Origin: Muribaculaceae bacterium
GTDB lineage: Bacteria; Bacteroidota; Bacteroidia; Bacteroidales; Muribaculaceae
Assembly (NCBI GenBank): GCA_029051525.1
Contig: JAIDKG010000062.1
Location: forward strand, 1-61,886
Length of the DNA: 61,886 nucleotides
Direction of reading: 5' to 3'
Positions within the stretch are counted from its first letter, which is position 1, and each line of letters starts with the position of its first letter. A program made the translations under genes and the position numbers. The notes under the pieces were generated by a model. It did not search any database, had not been told where the DNA came from, and saw nothing but the letters and a program-made list of their open reading frames with translations. Of the stretch, positions 19,453 through 28,413 are shown one piece after another.

Positions 19453-19857
19453 ATGGGTGTAAGAAAAAGAAAATACGCAGACGCCATTAAGGAGGCCCGC
19501 AAGAGCGAATATTTCGCGAAGCTCCGTAATGTGCCCACTTCGCCCCGCAAGATGCGCCTTGTAGTCGACATGGTGCGCGGCCAGGAGGTATTCAAGGCAC
19601 TCGGCATCCTTAAGTTTTCAAATAAAGAGGCATCAGCCCGCGTGGAGAAGCTTCTCCGCTCGGCAATCGCCAACTGGGAACAGAAGAACGACCGCAAGGC
19701 CGAGGCAGGCGAGCTCTACGTGAAGACAATCTTCGTAGACGCTGCTCCGATGCTGAAGCGCCTGCGCCCCGCTCCGCAGGGCCGCGGCTATCGCATCCGC
19801 AAGCGCTCTAACCACGTGACTCTGTTTGTGGATACTATTAATAACGATAAAGACTAA
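19453..19857 (+). CDS. rplV: 50S ribosomal protein uL22
   Basis: This 134-residue uL22 lines the exit tunnel with its beta-hairpin. The conserved [16 protein letters not shown] and [21 protein letters not shown] segments are present. A 40-bp gap follows rpsS; rpsC begins 8 bp downstream. No macrolide-resistance-type deletion is evident in the hairpin loop. Confidence 0.98.
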   Translation: MGVRKRKYADAIKEARKSEYFAKLRNVPTSPRKMRLVVDMVRGQEVFKALGILKFSNKEASARVEKLLRSAIANWEQKNDRKAEAGELYVKTIFVDAAPMLKRLRPAPQGRGYRIRKRSNHVTLFVDTINNDKD

Positions 19858-19865
19858 TTTGCAAG

Positions 19866-20597
19866 ATGGGACAGAAAGTTAATCCGATCAGCAACCGTCT
19901 GGGCGTGATCCGCGGTTGGGACTCCAACTGGTACGGCGGCAAGAAATACGGTGAGACCCTCCTCGAGGACTCTAAGATCCGTAAATATCTCCGCGCTCGT
20001 CTTGCAAAGGCAAGCGTATCGAGAATTATCATCGAGCGCACTCTCAAGATGGTAACAGTGACCATCTGCACATCCCGCCCCGGTATGATCATCGGTAAGG
20101 GTGGCAAGGATGTGGATGCCCTCAAGGAGCAGCTCAAGCAGCTCACAGGCAAAGAGGTGCAGATCAACATCTATGAGATCAAGCGTCCCGAGCTTGATGC
20201 AGAAATCGTGGCCAGCAACATCGCGCGCCAGATCGAGGGTAAAGTGGCTTATCGCCGCGCCATCAAGATGGCTATCCAGTCGACTATGCGCATGGGTGCC
20301 GAGGGCATCAAGGTGCAGGTATCAGGCCGTCTGAACGGTGCTGAAATCGCCCGCTCCGAGATGTTCAAGGAGGGCCGCACTCCGCTTCACACACTGCGTG
20401 CCGACATCGACTACGCACTGGTAGAGGCACTCACCAAGGTGGGTATCCTCGGTGTGAAGGTATGGATCTGCCGCGGTGAGATCTATGGCAAGAAGGAGCT
20501 CACTCCCTCGTATGCCATCGATGTCAAAGAGCCGGCTCGCCCGCAGGGCAACGGCCGCAAGGGCGGTTTCCGCAACAAGAAAAACAACAATCGATAA
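19866..20597 (+). CDS. rpsC: 30S ribosomal protein uS3
   Basis: This 243-residue uS3 ([22 protein letters not shown]) forms the mRNA entry helicase site. The KH domain motif ([22 protein letters not shown]) and the C-terminal VKVWICRGE block are intact. The C-terminus has a basic extension [19 protein letters not shown]. Confidence 0.98.
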   Translation: MGQKVNPISNRLGVIRGWDSNWYGGKKYGETLLEDSKIRKYLRARLAKASVSRIIIERTLKMVTVTICTSRPGMIIGKGGKDVDALKEQLKQLTGKEVQINIYEIKRPELDAEIVASNIARQIEGKVAYRRAIKMAIQSTMRMGAEGIKVQVSGRLNGAEIARSEMFKEGRTPLHTLRADIDYALVEALTKVGILGVKVWICRGEIYGKKELTPSYAIDVKEPARPQGNGRKGGFRNKKNNNR

Positions 20598-20623
20598 TCC
20601 ATCCACTCCAACAGAGATAAATC

Positions 20624-21055
20624 ATGTTACAACCTAAGAGAACCAGATACCGCCGTTCGCAGAAGGGCCGCATGAAAGGTGAGGCCCAGCGTGGCAATCA
20701 GCTCGCATTCGGTTCGTTCGGCATCAAGACTCTTGAGTCGAAATGGATCACCGGACGCCAGATTGAGGCCGCCCGTATCGCCGTGACACGCTACATGCAG
20801 CGTCAGGGTCAGATTTGGATCCGCATCTTCCCGGACAAGCCGATCACCAAGAAGCCTGCCGAGGTGCGAATGGGTAAAGGTAAGGGTAACCCGGAAGGCT
20901 TCGTGGCGCCCGTAACTCCCGGACGTATCCTGATTGAGGTAGAGGGTGTAAGCTACGACATCGCCAAGGAGGCACTCCGTCTGGCTGCCCAGAAGCTCCC
21001 GGTAATCACAAAGTTTGTGGTGCGCCGCGACTATGATCCCTCACAGAACGTGTAA
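20624..21055 (+). CDS. rplP: 50S ribosomal protein uL16
   Basis: This 143-residue uL16 ([19 protein letters not shown]) is positioned near the A-site tRNA elbow. The conserved [22 protein letters not shown] block, including the arginine hydroxylated in some bacteria, is present. Downstream the usual immediate rplP-rpmC junction is replaced by a 331-bp gap with a strong hairpin and a new promoter, so transcription may be segmented here. Confidence 0.98.
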   Translation: MLQPKRTRYRRSQKGRMKGEAQRGNQLAFGSFGIKTLESKWITGRQIEAARIAVTRYMQRQGQIWIRIFPDKPITKKPAEVRMGKGKGNPEGFVAPVTPGRILIEVEGVSYDIAKEALRLAAQKLPVITKFVVRRDYDPSQNV

Positions 21056-21386
21056 ATATCACTTCCCCCCCCGCACGATCGGTGCCTCTGAGGCACTATC
21101 AGCAATATCGATGTGACGGCACTCCTTCGGCCCCGCGGCTGTGGAGTGCCGTCACTCCATTTACTCGGCGACGGCTGAATGTGATCTGAGAGGCAGTGAG
21201 TCTAAACACAGAGTGATTAAGCTATATTAATAAATGGTGTTCGCATTGAAGTCAGAGTGATAATAAGGGGTCGAAAGTGCGGAAATATCAGATATTTGCA
21301 TTAATTTTGCAGCCGAATTGGATTTCATGCATAGCGGCATGAATAGTGCCATTATGTGCAAACCCGATAAATAGAGATAACTAACA
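21056..21386 (+). promoter_or_regulatory. 331-bp gap between rplP and rpmC: hairpin plus promoter
   Basis: No coding region is seen. Two features stand out: a perfect 13-bp stem, GTGACGGCACTCC (21113-21125) with GGAGTGCCGTCAC (21143-21155), followed by only a short T-poor tail (ATTTAC); and a -7 box TAATTTTG at 21302-21309 with an A/T-rich upstream, about 77 bp before rpmC. The -33 element is not convincing. The stem may slow or end transcription, and the promoter would restart the operon at rpmC. Confidence 0.55.
21113..21155 (+). terminator. Perfect 13-bp stem, possible terminator
   Basis: The arms are given in the preceding entry. The stem is very stable and the 17-nt loop is G/C-rich. 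The lack of a T-run means it is either a factor-dependent terminator, an mRNA-stabilising 3' end or a regulatory element. Confidence 0.4.
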
Positions 21387-21593
21387 ATGAAAAAGGAAGA
21401 AATCAAGGAATTAAGCATTCCCGAGCTGCGCGCCAGCATCGAGGCAGCGGAGAAGGCTTATCGTGAATTGAAAGTAACGCACGCGATATCTCCCATCGAC
21501 AATCCCTCGAAGATCACAAAAGATCGCAAGGAGATTGCCCGCTTGAAGACCGTGCTGCGTCAGAAGGAAATTGCCGAGGCAGCTTCCAAGTAA
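21387..21593 (+). CDS. rpmC: 50S ribosomal protein uL29
   Basis: This 68-residue helical-hairpin uL29 (MKKEEIKELSIPELRASIEAAEK) sits at the tunnel exit next to uL23. The C-terminal IARLKTVLRQKEIAEAASK is typical. It is the first gene after the 331-bp gap and is followed 26 bp later by rpsQ. Confidence 0.96.
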   Translation: MKKEEIKELSIPELRASIEAAEKAYRELKVTHAISPIDNPSKITKDRKEIARLKTVLRQKEIAEAASK

Positions 21594-21619
21594 TCCACCC
21601 CAATTAAGTATTTGAAAAA

Positions 21620-21880
21620 ATGGAAGAAAAGAGACATTTGAGAAAAGAAAGAATCGGGGTCGTTTCCAGCAACAAGTGCGACAAGACCATTACGGTTGAG
21701 ATCAAGTGGAAAGAGAAACACCCCATCTACGGTAAGTTTGTCAACAAGACAAAGAAATACCACGCTCACGACGAGAACAATGAGTGCTCTGTAGGCGATA
21801 CAGTGCGCCTGATGGAGACCCGCCCCCTGAGCAAGACCAAGAGATGGAGACTGGTAGAAATCATCGAAAAAGTTAAGTAA
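21620..21880 (+). CDS. rpsQ: 30S ribosomal protein uS17
   Basis: This 86-residue OB-fold uS17 ([28 protein letters not shown]) is an early 16S 5'-domain binder. The [36 protein letters not shown] C-terminal signature is complete. It is separated from rplN by 2 bp. Confidence 0.97.
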   Translation: MEEKRHLRKERIGVVSSNKCDKTITVEIKWKEKHPIYGKFVNKTKKYHAHDENNECSVGDTVRLMETRPLSKTKRWRLVEIIEKVK

Positions 21881-21882
21881 TT

Positions 21883-22248
21883 ATGATACAGAGTGAATCA
21901 CGTTTGACAGTTGCAGATAACAGTGGTGCGAAAGAAGCACTCTGCATTCATGTACTTGGCGGAACCGGTCGTCGTTATGCTTCGGTAGGCGACATCATCG
22001 TGGTGACAGTAAAGAACACCATTCCCTCATCTGATGTGAAGAAGGGCACAGTGAGCAAGGCTGTGGTAGTGCGCACTAAGAAAGAGGTGCGTCGCCCCGA
22101 CGGCAGCTACATTCGTTTCGACGACAACGCTTGTGTGCTTCTCAACAATGCCGGCGAGCTCCGCGGCACCCGTATCTTCGGCCCCGTAGCGCGCGAACTT
22201 CGTGCCACCAACATGAAGATTGTATCGCTCGCTCCGGAAGTGCTTTAA
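21883..22248 (+). CDS. rplN: 50S ribosomal protein uL14
   Basis: This 121-residue uL14 ([22 protein letters not shown]) contributes to intersubunit bridges B5 and B8. The [16 protein letters not shown] and [29 protein letters not shown] signatures are present. It is closely packed between rpsQ and rplX. Confidence 0.98.
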   Translation: MIQSESRLTVADNSGAKEALCIHVLGGTGRRYASVGDIIVVTVKNTIPSSDVKKGTVSKAVVVRTKKEVRRPDGSYIRFDDNACVLLNNAGELRGTRIFGPVARELRATNMKIVSLAPEVL

Positions 22249-22273
22249 AATCCTATCAGAAAAGTAAGAAACA

Positions 22274-22594
22274 ATGGCAAAATTACATATCAAGAAGGGC
22301 GATACGGTCTACGTCAACTCCGGCGATGACAAGGGTAAGACCGGCCGTGTGCTCGAAGTGCAGCCCAAAAAGCAGCGCGCCATCGTGGAGGGCATCAACA
22401 TCATCTCCAAGAGCATGAAGCCCAATGCGAAATATCCTCAGGGTGGCATCATCAAGATGGAAGCCCCCCTCCACATTTCGAAAATCAATCCCATCGACCC
22501 CAAGACCGGCAAACCGACTCGCGTGGGCCGCAAGGAGAATGCCGAGGGCAAACTGGTAAGAATCGCTAAACGTTCAGGAGAGGAGATTAAGTAA
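22274..22594 (+). CDS. rplX: 50S ribosomal protein uL24
   Basis: This 106-residue KOW-domain uL24 ([27 protein letters not shown]) initiates 50S assembly. Its stop overlaps the rplE ATG by one base (TAATG), so rplE is probably translated by reinitiation. Confidence 0.97.
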   Translation: MAKLHIKKGDTVYVNSGDDKGKTGRVLEVQPKKQRAIVEGINIISKSMKPNAKYPQGGIIKMEAPLHISKINPIDPKTGKPTRVGRKENAEGKLVRIAKRSGEEIK

Positions 22595-23139
22595 TGGCAA
22601 CTACACTTGGCAATGATTATAAGGAACGCATCGTTCCGGAACTCAAGAAGGAGTTCAACTACAGCACTGTGATGCAGGTGCCCCGCCTGGAGAAGATCGT
22701 GATCAACCAGGGCCTCGGTGCTGCTACTCAGGATAAGAAACTCATCGAGACTGCGCTCAACGAGCTTACTGCCATCACCGGTCAGAAGGCTGTGCCCACT
22801 CTCTCGAAGAAGGATATCTCAAACTTCAAGCTGCGTAAGAAAATGCCCATCGGCGCGATGGTGACTCTGCGCAAGGACAAGATGTATGAGTTCCTGGAGC
22901 GTCTGGTGAAGGTGGCTCTCCCCCGTATCCGCGACTTCAAGGGTATCAACTCTAAGCTCGACGGCCGTGGCAACTACACACTCGGTATCACTGAGCAGAT
23001 CATCTTCCCCGAGATCAATATCGATAATGTGCCGAAACTTCAGGGTATGAACATCACTTTCGTGACTTCAGCTCCCACCGACGAGGAGGGCTTCGCTCTG
23101 CTCAAGAAATTCGGTCTTCCCTTCAAACACGACAAATAA
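22594..23139 (+). CDS. rplE: 50S ribosomal protein uL5
   Basis: This 181-residue uL5 binds 5S rRNA in the central protuberance. The segment [18 protein letters not shown] and the [16 protein letters not shown] block are typical. It overlaps rplX by one base and precedes rpsN by 11 bp. Confidence 0.98.
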   Translation: MATTLGNDYKERIVPELKKEFNYSTVMQVPRLEKIVINQGLGAATQDKKLIETALNELTAITGQKAVPTLSKKDISNFKLRKKMPIGAMVTLRKDKMYEFLERLVKVALPRIRDFKGINSKLDGRGNYTLGITEQIIFPEINIDNVPKLQGMNITFVTSAPTDEEGFALLKKFGLPFKHDK

Positions 23140-23150
23140 TTCCCTCAGAT

Positions 23151-23453
23151 ATGGCAAAAGAATCAATGAAAGCCCGTGAGGTGAAGCGCCAGAAGATGGT
23201 GGCTAAATATGCCGCCAAGAAAGCCGCTCTCAAAAAGGCCGCTCTGGCCGACGCAGAAGGCAACATCGACTACGAGGCACTCACCAAGCTTCAGAAGCTC
23301 CCCAAGAACGCTTCTAAGGTTCGTCTGCACAACCGCTGCCAGCTGACCGGCCGTCCGAAAGGCTTCATGCGTCAGTTCGGTATCTCGCGTATCCAGTTCC
23401 GTGAGATGGCTTCTGCAGGTCTGATCCCCGGCGTGAAGAAAGCAAGCTGGTAA
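23151..23453 (+). CDS. rpsN: 30S ribosomal protein uS14, zinc-free type
   Basis: This 100-residue uS14 is of the long class without the zinc-binding CxxC pairs. It ends in the conserved [29 protein letters not shown] block and a GVKKASW tail. The central linker ([22 protein letters not shown]) appears somewhat longer than in the roughly 89-residue form I know from Bacteroides. Normally rpsH follows directly. Here a complete intrinsic terminator begins 25 bp after the stop, and rpsH lies 9.4 kb further on, beyond the arginine genes. Confidence 0.97.
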   Translation: MAKESMKAREVKRQKMVAKYAAKKAALKKAALADAEGNIDYEALTKLQKLPKNASKVRLHNRCQLTGRPKGFMRQFGISRIQFREMASAGLIPGVKKASW

Positions 23454-23477
23454 TAGCTTATTACAGCTTCGAGATAC

Positions 23478-23534
23478 AACCGCCCGCATTCCGCTCCCCA
23501 TAGGAGCGAGAATGCGGGCGGTTCGCTTTTTTTT
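23478..23534 (+). terminator. Strong intrinsic terminator after rpsN
   Basis: AACCGCCCGCATT (23478-23490) pairs with AATGCGGGCGGTT (23511-23523), with an inner CGCTCC/GGAGCG helix, and is followed by eight T residues (23527-23534). It closes the first half of the ribosomal cluster. Confidence 0.93.
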
Positions 23535-23556
23535 GACCCCTATGACCCCGAGTTTT

Positions 23557-23632
23557 TAAGGAATGCGCTCTAAGGAATGCGCCTAAGGTCGCCCTCTAAG
23601 CCGAAGGGCGCGCTCTAAGGATGTGCTCTAAG
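23557..23632. repeat. Cluster of GCGCTCTAAGG-type intergenic repeats
   Basis: TAAGGAATGCGCTCTAAGG (23557-23575) is followed by variants: AAGGAATGCGCCTAAGG, GCCCTCTAAG, GCGCGCTCTAAGG and GTGCTCTAAGG. The same element (TAAGGAACGCGCTCTAAG, reverse strand) recurs at 47660-47688, and shorter relatives occur near 41500, 41524 and 60558. Confidence 0.7.
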
Positions 23633-23700
23633 GCCGGGGTTTTAATAGACTTATTGTCATTTTAGTCGCGCTTTATGGTGGCTATCTGAAAAAGTTTTTG

Positions 23701-23708
23701 TAATTTTG
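23701..23708 (+). promoter_or_regulatory. -7 box of the arginine cluster
   Basis: TAATTTTG fits TAnnTTTG; the -33 region is not a good match. It sits between the rpsN terminator and the GNAT gene, giving a leader of about 355 nt. Confidence 0.5.
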
Positions 23709-23716
23709 TGAAATCT

Positions 23717-23807
23717 ATGCGCCGCATTATATCAGAGGGGCGGCGCATTGCTGACTTTCGCATTATTTTTATGGCGGATTGCGGTGCTAAACGAATGGGC
23801 CCGCCAT
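23717..23807 (+). promoter_or_regulatory. Tandem hairpins in the arginine-cluster leader
   Basis: The first hairpin pairs ATGCGCCGC (23717-23725) with GCGGCGCAT (23740-23748), a perfect 9 bp, and a T-rich stretch (TTATTTTT) lies about 20 nt later. The second pairs ATGGCGG (23771-23777) with CCGCCAT (23801-23807). About 260 nt of further leader precede the GNAT start and contain no convincing gene. An attenuator is conceivable but unproven. Confidence 0.45.
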
Positions 23808-24070
23808 CTTAGCCGGGGCCGGAAGCAACATCTCTTAGGCAATGCCTATACTTAGTCTACAGGCAAAGAAAGTTTCTACATATAATCCGGCCCGATTATT
23901 CTCATATACGCAGGCTCATGGCCAACCGGTGCATCAATCCGCACGGCTCCGACCTCGCATCATGGCTTCGCCTCGGTAGCGCCATGGAAGCGGGAGCGAA
24001 CCGCAAGCAGAGAGCTGCATCGACCACCCATAAGCCTCTTATAAAACAATCATATTTCGGAAACAAAGAC

Positions 24071-24691
24071 ATGGACATCAAAGACATCACTGTCAAGTTT
24101 GCCGAACCCCAGGAGACCGTCTATGCCGATCTCATCGTGAAGCTGATCTACGAATCGGCTTTACAGCGCGGCACAGGCATCGCCAAGCGCTCGCCCGAAT
24201 ATATCGCCGATAAGATAAAGGGTGGCAAAAGCGTAGTGGCGCTCCACGGCGACCGCCTGGTAGGGTTCAGCTATATCGAGAGCTGGGGTCATGGAGATTT
24301 CGTGGCAACATCCGGATTGATTGTCGATCCAGAATACCGCCATCTTGGCCTTGCCGGCGCCATCAAGGCGAAAACATTCGAGCTGGCTCGACTTCGATTC
24401 CCTTTTGCCAAACTCTTCTCCATCACTACCTCACTTCCGGTAATGAAACTCAATTCACGCATGGGCTACAAGCCCGTGACATTCTCCGAACTTACCGACG
24501 ACGAAGAGTTCTGGCGAGGTTGCGAAGGCTGCAGGAATTACGATATCCTGCAGCGCAATAACAGGCGCATGTGCCTCTGCACCGGGATGCTCTATGACCC
24601 CAAGCGACCCCTCCCTCCCGGGAAGCGGGCCAATCCTTGGGTGATGAAGGTGAAGAATGGACTGAACCGTATGCTTCACCTCAAGGTCTGA
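24071..24691 (+). CDS. GNAT-family N-acyltransferase of the arginine cluster
   Basis: This 206-residue protein has a GNAT core: GLIVDPEYRHLGLAGAIKAKTFELA (residues 82-107) is the acyl-CoA-binding strand-loop-helix. It ends in a Cys-rich segment with C151-x2-C154 and C168-x-C170, a possible metal site. Genes of this type precede argG in other Bacteroidetes arginine clusters. As no argA or argJ is present here, it is a good candidate for the first step (N-acylation of glutamate, probably succinylation in this pathway). That is inference. The start MDIKDITVKF is chosen because the upstream open frame lacks family similarity. Confidence 0.75.
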   Translation: MDIKDITVKFAEPQETVYADLIVKLIYESALQRGTGIAKRSPEYIADKIKGGKSVVALHGDRLVGFSYIESWGHGDFVATSGLIVDPEYRHLGLAGAIKAKTFELARLRFPFAKLFSITTSLPVMKLNSRMGYKPVTFSELTDDEEFWRGCEGCRNYDILQRNNRRMCLCTGMLYDPKRPLPPGKRANPWVMKVKNGLNRMLHLKV

Positions 24692-24993
24692 GCATCGCCA
24701 CTCCGGCGGAATACCGTTTATATAGATTACACGGCTTCGTGGGAAGTGACAGATTCCCAAGAGTGGCATAGCCTTAGAGGTTTATCAACACACACACACA
24801 CATCACCATCGCAATCTTCATAATCCTCATCCCATTGTGATGCACCATAGCGCGGCCTCGCTGAGGCCGAGGCAATATCGGCGGCTCACTGCGGGGGAGG
24901 AGTGGAAGGGTGTATCGCTGCGTCATTGCCCCAACCAGGGTGCTATATGGCGCAGTGATGCAGAATTACACGCATTTAAATTCAATCGAAAAT
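24692..24993 (+). other. Leader between the GNAT gene and argG
   Basis: No gene is seen. It holds a CA dinucleotide run (about 24789-24802), a GGCCTC/GAGGCC hairpin with a 3-nt loop (24854-24868), and an ArgR-box-like sequence just before argG. The ATG at 24841 opens a frame with no family resemblance. Confidence 0.5.
24971..24984 (+). promoter_or_regulatory. Possible ARG box before argG
   Basis: CGCATTTAAATTCA matches 12 of 14 positions of the Escherichia coli ARG-box half pattern TGAATwwwwATTCA and lies 10 bp before the argG ATG. No second box or argR gene is visible, so this is suggestive only. Confidence 0.3.
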
Positions 24994-26220
24994 ATGAGCG
25001 CAAGCCAAAACGACAAGAAGAAGAAGGTGCTGCTCGCCTTCTCAGGAGGTCTTGACACCTCATTTGCAGTAAAATATCTCTCGGAAGAACTCGGCTATGA
25101 AGTGCACACCGCCATAGCCAACACCGGCGGATTCTCCAACGAGGAGCTCCAGGCCATCGCAGAGCGTTCGCGTCTGCTCGGCGCCGCCTCACATGCCACA
25201 CTCGATGTGACCCGCGAATACTACGACAAGAGTATCCGCTACATGGTGGCCGGCAATGTGCTGCGCAATGGCACATATCCCATCTCTGTGAGCTCGGAGC
25301 GTATATTCCAGGCTATCGCCACTATACAGTATGCAAAGAAAATCGGGGCCGACGCCATAGCCCACGGCAGCACTGGCGCAGGCAACGACCAGGTGCGTTT
25401 TGACCTCACCTTCCAGATTCTGGCACCCGAGATCGAGATCATCACCCCCACACGCGACCTGACCCTCACCCGCCAGTACGAAATCGACTATCTCCGCAAG
25501 CATGGCTTTGAGGCCGACTTCAAGAAGATGGAGTATTCGATCAACAAGGGATTATGGGGTACATCAATAGGTGGCAAAGAGACACTCCGCTCCGACCAGA
25601 CACTTCCCGAAGAGGCATATCCCTCGCAGGTCACTGCCCATGAGCCCGAAGAGCTCACCATCTCATTCGAGCAGGGTGAGATCTCGGCCGTCAATGGCAA
25701 GGAATACACCGATAAGGTAGAGGCCATCCGCGAAGTGGAGCGCATCGGCAGCCGCTTCGGCATAGGGCGCGACATGCATATCGGCGATACCATCATCGGT
25801 ATCAAAGGGCGCGTGGGCTTTGAGGCCGCCGGCCCGATACTGATCATCGCCGCCCACAAGATGCTCGAAAAGCACACACTCACCAAATGGCAGCAGTACT
25901 GGAAAGATCAGGTGGGCACATGGTATGGCATGTTTCTGCATGAGGCACAGTATCTCGACCCGGTGATGCGCGATATCGAGAGTATGCTCGAGAGTTCGCA
26001 GCGTAATGTCACCGGCACTGTGAAGCTCATACTCCGTCCGCTCAGCTACACTACGGTGGGTGTAGACTCACCCTTCGATCTGATGAAGACCGACTTCGGC
26101 GAGTATGGCGAGGTAAATAAAGCATGGACAGCCGATGATGTGAAGGGATTCACAAAAATCATGGGCAACCAGATGAAAATCTATCACAACAATCAGGTGA
26201 AGAACGGCAAAGCCGAGTAA
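24994..26220 (+). CDS. argG: Argininosuccinate synthase
   Basis: This 408-residue enzyme joins citrulline and aspartate with ATP. The PP-loop LLAFSGGLDTSFAVKYL is at residues 13-29, and the AHGSTGAGNDQVRFD and GTSIGGKE segments are conserved. The start MSASQNDKKKK places the PP-loop at the usual distance. In the deduced order, deacylation by ArgE yields citrulline, which is used here before ArgH releases arginine and fumarate. Confidence 0.96.
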   Translation: MSASQNDKKKKVLLAFSGGLDTSFAVKYLSEELGYEVHTAIANTGGFSNEELQAIAERSRLLGAASHATLDVTREYYDKSIRYMVAGNVLRNGTYPISVSSERIFQAIATIQYAKKIGADAIAHGSTGAGNDQVRFDLTFQILAPEIEIITPTRDLTLTRQYEIDYLRKHGFEADFKKMEYSINKGLWGTSIGGKETLRSDQTLPEEAYPSQVTAHEPEELTISFEQGEISAVNGKEYTDKVEAIREVERIGSRFGIGRDMHIGDTIIGIKGRVGFEAAGPILIIAAHKMLEKHTLTKWQQYWKDQVGTWYGMFLHEAQYLDPVMRDIESMLESSQRNVTGTVKLILRPLSYTTVGVDSPFDLMKTDFGEYGEVNKAWTADDVKGFTKIMGNQMKIYHNNQVKNGKAE

Positions 26221-26259
26221 TCCCGGCCCTCTTGTAAAGCATACACACACACAGATATA

Positions 26260-27225
26260 GTGAAGAAAATAGGAATAATAGGAGGCGCCGGTTATACAGC
26301 CGGCGAACTCCTGCGCCTTCTCATACACCATCCCGGTGTAGAGATAGCCTTCGTGCACTCCACCAGCCATGCCGGGCAGCCCGTGACGGCCGTACATGCC
26401 GACCTGCTCGGCGACACCGGGCTCCGATTCTCCGACTCCCATCCCCTTGAGGATATCGACATCCTCTTCCTCTGCTCGGCCCATGGCCAGAGCCGGAAAT
26501 TCTGGGAGAGTCATACACGTCCGGCCCGACTGAAGGTAATAGATCTCGCCCAGGATTACCGCGACCGCAGCGAGGGCTACATCTACGGTCTGCCCGAGAT
26601 GAACCGCGACCTCATAGCCCGGGCTGACTCCGTGGCCAATCCCGGTTGCTTCGCCACCGCCCTGCAGCTCTCGCTGCTCCCTCTGGCGGCTGCCGGACTG
26701 CTCCCCGACAGCGAGATAAGCATCACCGCCGTGACCGGAAGCACCGGTGCCGGTGTGAAGCCCGGAGCCACAACCCACTTCAGCTGGCGCAACGACAATC
26801 TATCGGTCTACAAGCCATTCACCCATCAGCATCTCGCCGAAATCTGTATGACCCTGCGCGAGCTGCAGCCCGGCTGCAATCCGAGGCTCATCTTCGTGCC
26901 GATGCGCGGCGACTTCCCACGCGGCATATTCGCCATGACGCATCTCGACACCAACCTCTCCGGCGAAGAGGCCGTGGCACTCTATAAAGAGTACTACGCC
27001 GATGCCCCCTTCACGGTGGTGAGCGATGCCGAGATCTGTATGAAACAGGCTGTGAATACCAATAAAGCGCTGCTCCACGTAATGGTGCATGATGGCCGAC
27101 TCCTCATCACCTGTGCCGAAGACAATCTGCTCAAAGGGGCATCGGGACAGGCTGTGCAGAATATGAACATCATGATGGGATGGGACCAGACCACCGGTCT
27201 GCGTCTCAAGCCATCGGCATTCTGA
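26260..27225 (+). CDS. argC: N-acyl-gamma-glutamyl-phosphate reductase
   Basis: This 321-residue NADPH-dependent reductase acts on the acylglutamyl phosphate made by ArgB. The Rossmann start IGIIGGAGYTAGELLRLL and the catalytic cysteine in SVANPGCFATALQLSLLPL are clear, followed by TGSTGAGVKPGATTHF. Translation begins with GTG at 26260 (GTG AAG AAA ATA GGA); no ATG lies at a suitable position. Shortly after the stop is the perfect palindrome AGAGCGCGCTCT (27225-27236). Confidence 0.95.
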   Translation: MKKIGIIGGAGYTAGELLRLLIHHPGVEIAFVHSTSHAGQPVTAVHADLLGDTGLRFSDSHPLEDIDILFLCSAHGQSRKFWESHTRPARLKVIDLAQDYRDRSEGYIYGLPEMNRDLIARADSVANPGCFATALQLSLLPLAAAGLLPDSEISITAVTGSTGAGVKPGATTHFSWRNDNLSVYKPFTHQHLAEICMTLRELQPGCNPRLIFVPMRGDFPRGIFAMTHLDTNLSGEEAVALYKEYYADAPFTVVSDAEICMKQAVNTNKALLHVMVHDGRLLITCAEDNLLKGASGQAVQNMNIMMGWDQTTGLRLKPSAF

Positions 27226-27268
27226 GAGCGCGCTCTGAAGATTGTGGATTACTAATCACTCCAGACTC

Positions 27269-28396
27269 ATGACTCTATTTGATGTATATTCATTATATGA
27301 TATCGCGCCGGTGAGCGGACGCGGCAGTTATGTATATACCGCCGACGGCACCGAATATCTCGACCTCTATGGCGGCCATGCCGTGATTTCGATCGGCCAT
27401 GCCCATCCCCGGTATGTGAAGAGTATCTCGGATCAGGTGGGGCGCCTCGGTTTCTACTCCAATTCAGTGGTCAATCCGCTGCAGGAGGAGCTGGCGCATC
27501 GTCTCGGAGAAGTGGCAGGGTATCCCGACTTCTCCCTCTTTATGTGCAATTCGGGTGCCGAGGCCAATGAGAATGCCCTCAAGCTGGCCTCATTCACCAC
27601 CCGACGCAAGCGGGTGCTCGCCATAGGCAAAGCCTTTCACGGCCGCACCTCCGGAGCGGTGGCCATCACCGACAATCCGAAGATCCGGTCGCCATTCAAC
27701 GATGCCTCCAATGTAGACTTCATCCCCCTTAATGATTCCAGGGCCGCTGCCGAATTGCTCGGCACCCGAGAATATGCCGCTGTGATAGTGGAGGGTATAC
27801 AGGGTGTGGCGGGTATTCATCTTCCCGCCGATGAATTCCTGCATGATCTGCGCCGCCTCTGCGACGAGACCGGCACGATGCTCATACTCGATGAAATTCA
27901 GTCGGGCTATGGCCGCACAGGGCGCTTCTTCGCCCATCAATACAGCGGAGTGCGCCCCGATATGATCACATGTGCCAAGGGTATCGCCAACGGTTTCCCC
28001 TGCGCCGCCCTCCTCATCGCTCCCCACATCCCGGCTCAGAAGGGTATGCTCGGCACCACTTTCGGTGGCAATCATCTGGCATGTGCGGCCGCTCTGGCGG
28101 TGCTCGATGTGATTGAATCGGAGCATCTTGTGGAGAATGCCGCCCGTGTGGGCCAATATCTCATGGAGCGCCTGCGCGCCATGCCGAAGGTCAGCGATGT
28201 GCGTGGCCGCGGACTGATGATAGGCTTCGAGGTGGAGGGGCGCACCGGTGCCGACCTGCGCCGCAACCTCCTCTTCAATCACCATATATTCACCGGTGGA
28301 GCCGGCGAAAAGACTGTCCGTCTGCTCCCCGCACTCAATCTTACACTCACTCAGGCCGATCTGTTGCTCGACGCGCTTGCCGCCGAAATCGGCTGA
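27269..28396 (+). CDS. argD: N-acylornithine aminotransferase
   Basis: This 375-residue class-III PLP aminotransferase converts N-acylglutamate semialdehyde to N-acylornithine. The motifs are GGHAVISIGHAHPRYV, SGAEANENALKLA, LILDEIQSGYGRTGRFFAHQ and the PLP lysine in ITCAKGIANGFP. The ATG at 27269 (MTLFDVYSLYDI) is preferred to a TTG nine codons upstream. The succinyl substrate is inferred from the adjacent transcarbamylase. Confidence 0.95.
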   Translation: MTLFDVYSLYDIAPVSGRGSYVYTADGTEYLDLYGGHAVISIGHAHPRYVKSISDQVGRLGFYSNSVVNPLQEELAHRLGEVAGYPDFSLFMCNSGAEANENALKLASFTTRRKRVLAIGKAFHGRTSGAVAITDNPKIRSPFNDASNVDFIPLNDSRAAAELLGTREYAAVIVEGIQGVAGIHLPADEFLHDLRRLCDETGTMLILDEIQSGYGRTGRFFAHQYSGVRPDMITCAKGIANGFPCAALLIAPHIPAQKGMLGTTFGGNHLACAAALAVLDVIESEHLVENAARVGQYLMERLRAMPKVSDVRGRGLMIGFEVEGRTGADLRRNLLFNHHIFTGGAGEKTVRLLPALNLTLTQADLLLDALAAEIG

Positions 28397-28413
28397 AAAT
28401 CAATTTCTCAGAG

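Noticed and set aside
27242..27268. TTG start for argD
   Set aside because: The extra nine residues have no family similarity, and an ATG at 27269 begins the conserved N-terminus.
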